64,000 nucleotides of DNA from DATFVJ01 sp963727015 (GTDB lineage Bacteria > Actinomycetota > Actinomycetes > Streptosporangiales > Streptosporangiaceae). The DNA lies in the NCBI GenBank assembly GCA_963727015.1, contig CAVSEV010000011.1, forward strand, positions 744,001 to 808,000, written 5' to 3'. Shown here piece after piece: positions 42,380 to 50,037 of the stretch. The number at the start of each line of letters is the position of its first letter. The first letter of the stretch is position 1. Made by a program: the position numbers and the translations under genes. The notes under the pieces are model-generated. The model was not told the DNA's origin and searched no databases. It saw only the letters and a list, made by a program, of their open reading frames with translations.

Positions 42380-44338
42380 CTACTCCTCCGGCTTCGCGGC
42401 GGGCAGCTTGTCCTTGATCAGATCCATGACGGTGCTGTCCGTCAGCGTCGTAACGTCGCCGAGCTGGCGGTTATCGGCGATGTCCCTCAGCAGCCTGCGC
42501 ATGATCTTTCCTGACCGGGTCTTCGGCAGCTCGGGGACGACCATGATCTGGCGAGGCCGGGCGATCGCGCCGAGCTCCGAGGCGACGTGCTGGCGAAGCT
42601 CGGTGGCGAGATCACCCGACTCGTCAGGAGTGTCGCCGCGCAGGATCACGAACGCGACGATGCCCTGCCCGGTGACCGGGTCTGCGGCGCCGACCACCGC
42701 GGCCTCGGCGACCTTCGGATGCGAGACGAGCGCGGACTCGACCTCGGTGGTGGAGATGTTGTGCCCGGACACGAGCATGACGTCGTCGACCCGGCCGAGT
42801 AGCCAGATGTCGCCTTCCTCGTCCTTCTTCGCACCGTCGCCGGGGAAGTACCGGCCGGGGAAACGCGACCAGTAGGTCTGGACGTACCGCTCGTCATCAC
42901 CCCAGATGGTGCGGAGCATGCCCGGCCATGGATCGTTGATGACCAGGAAGCCGCCGCTGGCGCTCGGTACAGATTCGCCCGCGTCGTCCACCACATCGGC
43001 GTTGATCCCAGGCAGCGCGCGCATCGCGGCCCCCGGCTTGCCCGTGGTGACGCCGGGCAGGGGGCTGATCAAGATGGCGCCCGTCTCGGTCTGCCACCAG
43101 GTATCGACGACCGGGCAGCGTCCGCCGCCGATGTTTGCCCGGTACCAGATGTAGGCCTCGGGGTTGATGGGCTCGCCGACCGAGCCAAGCAACCGCAGGC
43201 TGCTCAGGTCGAACTTGGCTGGGTGGTCTTCACCCCATTTCATGAACGTGCGGATCGCGGTCGGGGCGCAGTACAGGATCGAGACCTTGTACTTGTCGAT
43301 GATTTCCCACCACCGGCCCCGGTGCGGCGAGTCGGGTGTGCCCTCGTACATGACGGAGGTGGCGCCGTTGGCGAGCGGTCCGTAGACGATGTAGGAGTGC
43401 CCGGTGACCCAGCCGATGTCGGCCGCCGTCCAGAAGACGTCTGTCTCGGGCTTGATGTCGAACACGGCCCAATGGGTCCAAGCGACATGGGTGAGGTAGC
43501 CGCCCGATGTGTGCAGGATCCCCTTCGGCTTGGCGGTCGTGCCCGATGTGTACATCACATAGAGCGGATGCTCGGCGTCGTGCGGTTCCGCTGTGTGCTC
43601 CGGGCTCTGCCTGTCGACCACCTCGTGCCACCAGACGTCGCGGCCCGCGGTCCACGCCACGTCCTGACCGGTGCGGCGCACGACGAGCACGTTGCGAACG
43701 TCCGGGCACTCCTCGAGTGCCTCGTCCACGGCCGGCTTCAGCGCGCTTGCGGCACCGCGCCGGTAGCCGCCGTCGGCGGTGATGACAAACCGCGCCTGGC
43801 AGTCGGTGATCCGGCCGCTCAGCGCGCTCGAGGAGAAGCCGCCGAAGACGACCATGTGCGGCGCGCCCAGCCGGGCGCAGGCCAGCATCGCGACCACGGT
43901 CTCAGGGATCATCGGCAGGTAGATGGCGACCCGGTCGCCCTTTTCCACGCCAAGCTCGGTCAGCGCGTTCGCCGCCCGGTTGACCATGTCCTTCAGCTCG
44001 GCGTAGGTGATGACCCGGGTATCGCCGGGCTCACCTTCCCAGTAGTAGGCGACCTTGTCGCCGCGTCCCGCCGCCACATGCCTGTCGACGCAGTTCACCG
44101 CCACGTTCAGCTTGCCGCCTGTGAACCACTTCGCAAACGGCGGGCTCGACCAGTCGAGCACCTGGTCCCAGGGCCTATCCCAGGTCAGCCGCTGCGCTTG
44201 CCGCTCCCAGAAGCCGAGGCGATCCGCCGCCGCATCCGCATAGCTGTCCTCCTTGACGTTCGCTGCGGCCGCAAGCTCGGGCGGGGGCGGGAACCGCCGC
44301 AACTCATGCAGGAGATTGGAAAGTGTCTGCTCAGTCAA
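42380..44338 (-). CDS. acs: Acetyl-CoA synthetase (AMP-forming)
   Basis: Acs converts acetate, ATP and CoA to acetyl-CoA via acetyl-AMP. The 652-residue protein starts at TTG 44338, with GGAG five bases upstream; an in-frame start 23 codons earlier lacks a site. Signature parts are the ATP loop VMYTSGTTAKPKGI, the acetate-pocket Trp region VVDTWWQTETGAILISPLPG, the hinge/Asp region YFPGDGAKKDEEGDIWLLGR and the acetylation-site region PKTRSGKIMRRLLRDIA, whose Lys is the usual target of reversible lysine acetylation. Length is typical. It may be regulated by the acetyltransferase system; no Pat gene is adjacent. Synteny agrees with Rv3667. Confidence 0.95.
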   Translation of the reverse strand: MTEQTLSNLLHELRRFPPPPELAAAANVKEDSYADAAADRLGFWERQAQRLTWDRPWDQVLDWSSPPFAKWFTGGKLNVAVNCVDRHVAAGRGDKVAYYWEGEPGDTRVITYAELKDMVNRAANALTELGVEKGDRVAIYLPMIPETVVAMLACARLGAPHMVVFGGFSSSALSGRITDCQARFVITADGGYRRGAASALKPAVDEALEECPDVRNVLVVRRTGQDVAWTAGRDVWWHEVVDRQSPEHTAEPHDAEHPLYVMYTSGTTAKPKGILHTSGGYLTHVAWTHWAVFDIKPETDVFWTAADIGWVTGHSYIVYGPLANGATSVMYEGTPDSPHRGRWWEIIDKYKVSILYCAPTAIRTFMKWGEDHPAKFDLSSLRLLGSVGEPINPEAYIWYRANIGGGRCPVVDTWWQTETGAILISPLPGVTTGKPGAAMRALPGINADVVDDAGESVPSASGGFLVINDPWPGMLRTIWGDDERYVQTYWSRFPGRYFPGDGAKKDEEGDIWLLGRVDDVMLVSGHNISTTEVESALVSHPKVAEAAVVGAADPVTGQGIVAFVILRGDTPDESGDLATELRQHVASELGAIARPRQIMVVPELPKTRSGKIMRRLLRDIADNRQLGDVTTLTDSTVMDLIKDKLPAAKPEE

Positions 44339-44880
44339 GGCGGAGCTCCGTTCTGTATGTGGCGATGCCGTCGCTGTGCGTCGCCAGGGGCCACCAGGGT
44401 CTTGCACCGGGCGGCAAGCCCGAAGTGGTCATAGATCAGCATAAGCCGGTCGCGGGCGCGCCGCCTGATGCTGTGCACGCCCGCGATCACAGTTCAGCGT
44501 GGCCGGTCGCGACGCGCAACCCCCGCCGTTGCGGTGACTGCCGCGAGGCCGCTCGGGTGACGCGTAAGCTGAGTTTTCGCCTCGGCTCGTTCCCCCCGGT
44601 TTTCGGGCCGGCGACCGCCAGGCCCTGTCTCGCCCAAGCGGCCAAGTCACGCAGCAGCGGCGCCCCGCTAGCCGGGGCGCCGCCACGCAAAACACGTCAC
44701 GCCAGGTTACCAAGCGTGCACCCAATACTGCCTGACAGGTTGTCCGGAGAGGACGGGTACAGTCACTAACCGGTGTACTCGCCATCTCGGTGCTACCTGC
44801 CCCGGCTCGCCTCCCGCGGCTGGTCGCGCGTGGGTACCTAGCTGCCGTGCCCGGACGTCCTCTGGGTCCGTGACTCCTTT
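44339..44880. other. Gene-free region between acs and the HAD gene
   Basis: No supported frame. A hairpin with nine-bp arms, CGGCGCCCC and GGGGCGCCG (44658-44682), may end the HAD transcript. The acs promoter should lie in 44340-44600. Confidence 0.5.
44658..44682 (-). terminator. Hairpin downstream of the HAD gene
   Basis: Arms CGGCGCCCC and GGGGCGCCG flank GCTAGCC. It lies about 200 bp past the HAD stop on the minus strand and has no T-run, so the role as terminator is uncertain. Confidence 0.45.
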
Positions 44881-45684
44881 CTACGACGAATTCGCCTGCT
44901 TGGAAACCCCTCTGCGTGACCAATTCGTGATCTCGATTGATTGGCCTGTTCTCATGCGCCCGCCGGCGCTGCGTGACGGGCGCGTAGAAGACGGTCCAAG
45001 GGCGAAACCGAGCACGGGCCAGTCGCGGGCCGCCGCGGCAGCGCGCAAGCCGCGGTCGGGATTCACCGCGTGCGGGTGACCGACTGCCTCGAGCATGGGC
45101 AGATCCGTCACCGAGTCGCTGTAGGCGAAGCACTTCTCCAGCGGGTAGCCCTTGTCCGTCGCGAGGCGGCGCATGGCCGCCTGCTTCTCCGCGCCGTAAG
45201 CGTAGAGCTCGAAATCGCCCGTGTAGCGGCCGCCGGCAATCACCATCCGGGTGGCGATGACATGGTCGGCGCCGAGCAGTTCGCCGATCGGCTGGACAAT
45301 CTCGTGACCTGAGGTGCTCACGATGACGACATCCCGCCCGGCCCCCTTATGCGCCTCGAGCAGCACCAAGGCGTCCGGGTACACGTAGGGGACGACGAGC
45401 CTTTCGAGGTTGGCAGTGACGATGGCGCGAACCTGCTCGGCAGGCCAGCCACGGCACAAGGCGGCTACGTACGCACGGATCCGCTCCATCTGGCCGGGTC
45501 CGGCGCCGGCGAAGCGGAAGATGAACTGTGCGAGGACGCTTCTGAGCACGTCACTTCGGCTGATCAGGCCGCTACGGTAGAAGGGTGCGCCGAAGGCCAG
45601 AGTGCTCGATCTCGCGATGATCGTCTTATCTAAATCAAAAAAAGCGGCACCGGCTGTACTCTCCCGCTCGACGGAACTGTCCAC
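44881..45684 (-). CDS. HAD-IB-family phosphatase (SerB-like)
   Basis: The proposed GTG 45684 gives 267 residues; the frame is open for 60 more codons but that part lacks conservation. HAD motif I is AAFFDLDKTIIARSS, motif II is VVIVSTSGHEIVQP, and motifs III/IV are EKCFAYSDSVTDLPMLEAVG. The helical cap covers SSTLAFGAPFYRSGLISRSD. Members of this IB group (Rv3661-like, CicA-like) are cytosolic phosphatases with unclear substrates, possibly phospholipid or phosphoserine-related. The basic C-terminal 25 residues are not conserved. It lies apart from acs and the helicase by more than 400 bp on either side. Confidence 0.85.
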   Translation of the reverse strand: MDSSVERESTAGAAFFDLDKTIIARSSTLAFGAPFYRSGLISRSDVLRSVLAQFIFRFAGAGPGQMERIRAYVAALCRGWPAEQVRAIVTANLERLVVPYVYPDALVLLEAHKGAGRDVVIVSTSGHEIVQPIGELLGADHVIATRMVIAGGRYTGDFELYAYGAEKQAAMRRLATDKGYPLEKCFAYSDSVTDLPMLEAVGHPHAVNPDRGLRAAAAARDWPVLGFALGPSSTRPSRSAGGRMRTGQSIEITNWSRRGVSKQANSS

Positions 45685-46117
45685 GATCAGGCAGCATATG
45701 GTGTAACGCCCAGAACTGATGGCGACACCGAAGGCAACGGACCTTTCTTGGAAACGGGCCGGCTCTACCCCCCGGAGCCGGACCGTATGGCGACCCCCGC
45801 TCTCCCCCCCGGCGGGGGTCGCCACATGTCCAGGGCCTTTTAGCATCGATCGTCGCTGGCTCACTGGGGATTCCCGATCCCGGCCATGATCAGTCCGGAC
45901 CTGTCCAGACAGTTATGACCGGCGACGATGCGATCACGGAGCACTTCGTCCGTTACTGCTCGCCACAGTTCCTGGCGAATGGCAGCGTCGGGCCGCCAAG
46001 TGAAACTGAGAAGTTTCGGGCCGAACGTTCCCTTTGTCCCTTCTCAGGATATGACCGGGCGCAGCCGCGTCGGGTTGTCAGGGGCCGGGCGGGCTCCGCG
46101 GCGCCGCACCGGGCCGC
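45685..46117. other. Gene-free region between HAD and helicase genes
   Basis: It contains a very strong hairpin (45788-45824) and a weaker one, CCGGCTC with GAGCCGG (45763-45783). Apart from these, nothing coding is seen. Confidence 0.5.
45788..45824. terminator. Strong hairpin between helicase and HAD genes
   Basis: TGGCGACCCCCGC and GCGGGGGTCGCCA are perfect 13-bp arms around an 11-base C-rich loop. It lies about 295 bp after the helicase stop and 104 bp before the HAD start on the same strand; it could be a terminator or part of the HAD leader. Confidence 0.65.
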
Positions 46118-48442
46118 TCAGCCGAGCAGGATGTCGAGCAACTGAAGCGCACCGGCCTTGCACAGCGGCTGGTTTCCGTTGCCGCACTTGGGTGACTGGA
46201 TGCATGACGGGCAGCCATCGATGCACTCGCAGCTTGCAATCGCAGTACGCGTCGCATCGAGCCACTCGGGCGCCGTGCGGTAGGCCCGCTCTGCGAACCC
46301 CGCTCCGCCTTCGTGGCCGTCGTACACGAACACGGTCAGCCGTCCCGTCGCGGCATGCAGGTCGGCGGACACGCCGCCGATGTCCCATCGGTCGCAGCCC
46401 GCGAACAGTGGCAGCAGGCCGATAGCGGCGTGCTCGGCGGCATGCGCCGCGCCGCCCAGATCCACCCCCCTGCTGGCGAGTTCGCGACGCTGAGCGGCTG
46501 AGATCATCCACCACACGGCCCTCGTGCGCAGCGTCCGCGGTGGCAGGCAAAGCGGTTCCTCACCGAGTACTTCGCCGGTTTCCGCGCGCCGCCGCAGATA
46601 CGAGACGGCCTGACGGGTGACGTCCACGTCACCGAAAAGCAGGTCCGCCCCGCCCAGCGGCATCGTTCGCGGCTGACCCACGATCTCGATCTCCGTCAAT
46701 TCGCGTGCCGTCGTCGTGTAGCCAGGGTCGCCGGCCCGGACCAGGGCGACGCGGTCTGCCAGGTCAAGCTCGGTGACCAGGAACGTCTCGCCCTGGTGCA
46801 AGTACACAGCACCGGCATGGGCGATGGTGTGCGCGGACGGCTCGTCCACCGTGCCGAGCAGCCGCCCCGTGTCCTCATCGACTATCTGCACGCTGATCGC
46901 GCTGGTGCCCCTGATGCTCGCCATCGCCGTTCGTTCACGTCTGGTCCAGAACCACCCCGTATCGCGGCGGCGCAGCAGCTTGCGGTCAGTGAGCCCGGCG
47001 ACCACAGCAGCGGCGCCGGGACCGAAAAGCTTCAGGTCGGTTTCGGTAAGGGGCAGCTCAGCGGCGGCTGCGCACAGATGAGGGGCGAGTACGTAAGGAT
47101 TGTCTGGGTCGATCACCGTCGCCTCGACGGCGCTGCCGAAGACGGCCTCTGGGTGATGCACCAGATAGGTATCGAGCGGGTCGTCGCGTGCGATGAGCAC
47201 GGCCACGGCAGCCCCACCGGCCCGTCCCGCGCGTCCGGCCTGCTGCCAAAGTGAGGCCCGCGTGCCCGGCCAGCCGGTCACGATGACCGCGTCGAGCCCG
47301 CAGATGTCGACTCCGAGCTCGAGCGCATTGGTAGTGGCCAGGCCGCTGACCGCGCCGGTGCGAAGTGCTTGTTCCACCGCCCGCCTGTCCTCAGGCAGGT
47401 AGCCGGCCCGGTAGGCGGCCACCTGCTCGCTGAGCTCCACGGGGCCCACCTCCGCCAGGGCACGCCTGGCCGCGAGCGCGATCGTCTCCGCGGAACGGCG
47501 CGACCTCACGAAGGCGAGCGTGCGGACGCCGCCTGCGACCAGGTCGGCGAGGAGCCTGGCCGCCTCGGCCGCTGCTGTGCGCCTGATCGGCGCGCCCGCC
47601 TCGCCGCGTAGCCGGGTCAGTGGTGGCTCGCAGAACGCGAATGTGAGCGGGCCACGGGGCGAGCAATCCTGCGTCACCTCCTCGGCGTCAAGCCCGGTAA
47701 GGACCCGGGCGTACCTACCGGGTTCGCTGACCGTGGCGGAGGACAGGACGAACACGGGGGTGACCGGGCTCGTCGGACAGCAGCCGCCCGGCCGGGCGTG
47801 ACAGGAGCTGATCCGCTGCAGCCGCCGCACGACCTGCGCCATGTGCGATCCGAAGACGCCGCGGTAGTGGTGGCATTCATCGATGATCACGTACCGCAGA
47901 CGGCGGAAGAACCCGGACCAGCGGGCATGCCGGGGCAGCAGGCTGTGGTGCAGCATGTCGGGATTGGTCAGTAAATAGTTCGCGTGCGACCTGGCCCAGT
48001 CGCGCTCGGCGACGGGCGTGTCCCCGTCGACGGCCGCGGCGCGGACGTCGCCAAGGCCGAGCCCGCGAATCACCCGCAACTGGTCGGCTGCGAGGGCCTT
48101 CGACGGCGCGATATACAGGACCGTGCCGCCGGAAAGCACGGCGGTGAGCGCGGGCAGCAGGTAGCCGAGCGACTTCCCCGAGGCCGTGCCGGTGGAGATG
48201 ATCACGTTGCGGCCACGGTGCGCGTGCTCGGCCACCGCGACCTGATGCTCCCACGGCGCCATCACCCCGGCCTGCTCGAACCGGGCGGTGACGAGGCTAG
48301 GGACCCAGTCCGGCCAGTCGGCGGCGCGGCCATCCCTGGCGGGGATGTGCTCGACGTGGGTCAGCTCGCCGCCGCGGGCGCGGTCCGCCAGCAGCCGGGC
48401 CGCCTTGGCGCAGCCGCTGCGGGAGTCTGTGAGTGTCTGCAC
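46118..48442 (-). CDS. DEAD/DEAH-box helicase with DUF1998 zinc-binding C-terminus
   Basis: This 774-residue protein belongs to the superfamily 2 helicases related to yeast Hrq1 and Rv3649. Motif Q/I is ISTGTASGKSLGYLLPAL, motif Ia IAPSKALAADQLRVI, motif II IDECHHYRG, motif III VFVLSSATVSEP, motif V LATTNALELGVDICGLDAVI and motif VI QQAGRAGRAGGAAVAVL. The C-terminal DUF1998 region ends with CIDGCPSCIQSPKCGNGNQP, a four-Cys zinc cluster. Length is typical. The enzyme probably unwinds DNA 3' to 5' in repair. GTG 48442 is the start; it diverges from bldG by 160 bp. The same order appears in Streptomyces. Confidence 0.9.
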   Translation of the reverse strand: MQTLTDSRSGCAKAARLLADRARGGELTHVEHIPARDGRAADWPDWVPSLVTARFEQAGVMAPWEHQVAVAEHAHRGRNVIISTGTASGKSLGYLLPALTAVLSGGTVLYIAPSKALAADQLRVIRGLGLGDVRAAAVDGDTPVAERDWARSHANYLLTNPDMLHHSLLPRHARWSGFFRRLRYVIIDECHHYRGVFGSHMAQVVRRLQRISSCHARPGGCCPTSPVTPVFVLSSATVSEPGRYARVLTGLDAEEVTQDCSPRGPLTFAFCEPPLTRLRGEAGAPIRRTAAAEAARLLADLVAGGVRTLAFVRSRRSAETIALAARRALAEVGPVELSEQVAAYRAGYLPEDRRAVEQALRTGAVSGLATTNALELGVDICGLDAVIVTGWPGTRASLWQQAGRAGRAGGAAVAVLIARDDPLDTYLVHHPEAVFGSAVEATVIDPDNPYVLAPHLCAAAAELPLTETDLKLFGPGAAAVVAGLTDRKLLRRRDTGWFWTRRERTAMASIRGTSAISVQIVDEDTGRLLGTVDEPSAHTIAHAGAVYLHQGETFLVTELDLADRVALVRAGDPGYTTTARELTEIEIVGQPRTMPLGGADLLFGDVDVTRQAVSYLRRRAETGEVLGEEPLCLPPRTLRTRAVWWMISAAQRRELASRGVDLGGAAHAAEHAAIGLLPLFAGCDRWDIGGVSADLHAATGRLTVFVYDGHEGGAGFAERAYRTAPEWLDATRTAIASCECIDGCPSCIQSPKCGNGNQPLCKAGALQLLDILLG

Positions 48443-48604
48443 GGGTTTCTAGTGTGTCATCCGCGGGCAGACGTGGCGCGTATCGTAATTTCGTGTAGAC
48501 ACAATGCCGGAGCGTGGTTGAATGGCGCGCTGCAGGGACACGCACCGGACGTACCCTCGCGCGTACGCGTGGGTCGGCGCGCTCATAGGTGGCATGGAGG
48601 ACTT

Positions 48605-48955
48605 GTGGATCTTAAGCTGGACCACCACACGAAGGACGGCAACGAGGTTGTAGACGTCGAGGGTGAGATCGACGTCTACACCGCGCCGCGCTTGCGTGAG
48701 CTGCTGATCGAACTGGTGAACAAGGGCCACTTCCGGCTGATCGTGAACATGGAGAAGGTCGAGTTCCTTGACTCGACCGGTCTCGGTGTCCTTGTCGGGG
48801 GACTCAAGCGGGTACGGGCACACGATGGTTCCCTGGACCTCGTTTGCACGCAGGAGCGGATCCTGAAGATCTTCCGGATCACCGGCCTGACGAAGGTCTT
48901 CGGCATCCATGACACCGTTGACGAGGCCATCGAGGTCAGGAAGGCGGAGAAGTAG
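48605..48955 (+). CDS. bldG: Anti-anti-sigma factor BldG
   Basis: BldG controls antibiotic production and morphological differentiation in Streptomyces by binding anti-sigma factors. The 116-residue STAS protein starts at GTG 48605 with GGAGG nine bases upstream. It contains VEGEIDVYTAPRLRELLIEL and EFLDSTGLGVLVGGLKRVRA with Ser57, the residue phosphorylated in S. coelicolor BldG, and ERILKIFRITGLTKVFGIHD, nearly identical in all BldG proteins. The anti-sigma gene follows 28 bp later, as in the SCO3549-SCO3548 pair. The two are probably co-transcribed, with the GHKL protein acting as kinase or binding partner. Confidence 0.93.
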   Translation: MDLKLDHHTKDGNEVVDVEGEIDVYTAPRLRELLIELVNKGHFRLIVNMEKVEFLDSTGLGVLVGGLKRVRAHDGSLDLVCTQERILKIFRITGLTKVFGIHDTVDEAIEVRKAEK

Positions 48956-48983
48956 CCCCCGCGGTGGCTGGCTTCCCCCCGAA

Positions 48984-49736
48984 ATGGCCACGGTCGAGCT
49001 CAGTTTTACGCCGCTGCCCGCGCACGTCCGCACCGCACGGCTTGTCGCGACCGCGGTCGCCAGGCGCAGCGGCGTCGAGGAAACACTGCTTGATGAGGTC
49101 CGCCTAGCGGTCGGTGAGGCGTGCTCTCGTGCGGTCGAGGCACATCGGCTGCACTGCCCTGCCGAGCCCGTACGGATCGAGCTTTCCAATCGAGACGGGC
49201 GTTTCGCGGTCGTGGTCACCGACGCCGTGCCAGGTGGCGCGGGAGATGCCGGGGACGACCGTGCGATGCGCGCGCCCCACAGCACCGCCGGCAGTGCGGA
49301 CACCGCCGGCAGTGCGGACACCGCCGGCAGTGCGGACACCGCCGGCAGTGCGGACACCGCCGGCAGTGCGGACACCGCCGGCAGTGCGGACACCGCCGGC
49401 AGTGCGGACACCGCCGGCAGTGCGGCGCACGCGGCGGCACCGCCTGCGTTTCCGGTGGTAAGTGCTGAGGGTGGCTTGGTGGCAGAAGAAGTGGCTGACC
49501 GCGATGTAGCGACCGCCGCCTCAGCTGACCCGCCGCTCGGGGGACAGGCCTCGAGTGATCCACCGGATGGAGGCCCGGCCGCTACCGCCTTGGCTAAGGG
49601 CGGTGGCGTCAACGGCCGCTTTCCCGCCGGGATCGGGCTCGCCGTGATCACCGGTCTCGCCGACGATGTCCAGATCTCCGCCACGGGCGATGGCGTCAGC
49701 ATCCGGATGAGCTGGCCGCTTCAGGACCTGAACTAG
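48984..49736 (+). CDS. Anti-sigma factor (ApgA-like) with an 18-bp repeat insertion
   Basis: The 250-residue protein starts MATVELSFTPLPAHVRTAR and has the N-box LLDEVRLAVGEACSRAVEAH and strand VRIELSNRDGRFAVVVTD of RsbW-like ATPases. The G2-like helix FPAGIGLAVITGLADDVQIS and final strand VSIRMSWPL are near the C-terminus. Between them, residues 100-150 are eight tandem GSADTA hexapeptides, followed by an Ala/Pro/Asp-rich linker of about 60 residues. The N-box has EAC-SRA where Asn is usual, so ATP/Mg binding may be weak. In Streptomyces the corresponding protein (SCO3548, ApgA) binds BldG. The insertion should sit on a surface loop at the ATP lid. Confidence 0.8.
   Translation: MATVELSFTPLPAHVRTARLVATAVARRSGVEETLLDEVRLAVGEACSRAVEAHRLHCPAEPVRIELSNRDGRFAVVVTDAVPGGAGDAGDDRAMRAPHSTAGSADTAGSADTAGSADTAGSADTAGSADTAGSADTAGSADTAGSAAHAAAPPAFPVVSAEGGLVAEEVADRDVATAASADPPLGGQASSDPPDGGPAATALAKGGGVNGRFPAGIGLAVITGLADDVQISATGDGVSIRMSWPLQDLN
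49283..49426. repeat. 18-bp coding minisatellite in the anti-sigma gene
   Basis: Eight near-perfect copies of CACCGCCGGCAGTGCGGA encode Gly-Ser-Ala-Asp-Thr-Ala. The unit is a multiple of three, so gain or loss of copies keeps the frame. Base identity among copies is almost complete, which implies recent expansion. Confidence 0.95.
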
Positions 49737-50037
49737 GGCGGTCCCGGTGGATCTTGGTGGATTGCGGGCGGTGATCCAGGCGCCCATGGATCCACGGGAC
49801 ACGTCATTCGGAGCAAGGTCGCATAGCGATCTCATCTAGATAACGAATGGGTTACGACACTGTTAGGGAGAGCGTCAAAGTTACGTTCTGCCGCAGGCGT
49901 GCATAGACTCCCGCCGGTGCCGTTATGGCGCTACCAAAGGCTTGTGCGGTCTGTTTAACTGTCGGGGACCCAGGCCTTGCGCCCGGCACGGGCATGTCGG
50001 CCTGCGGGAACGTCTGTGCCCGCCTTGAGGAGGACGA
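49737..50037. other. Leader of hppA
   Basis: No gene is seen. The stretch 49830-49900 has TAACGAATGGGTTACGAC and other lower-GC sequence that suits a promoter, and GAGGAGG occurs 10 bases before the hppA start. Confidence 0.45.

Noticed and set aside
47984..48604. N-terminal extension of BldG
   Set aside because: The upstream frame is antisense to the helicase; GTG 48605 has its own GGAGG and matches known BldG starts.
49104..49563. Alternate-frame repeat proteins over the anti-sigma gene
   Set aside because: They are produced by the 18-bp repeat; only the GSADTA frame connects to ATPase motifs on both sides.
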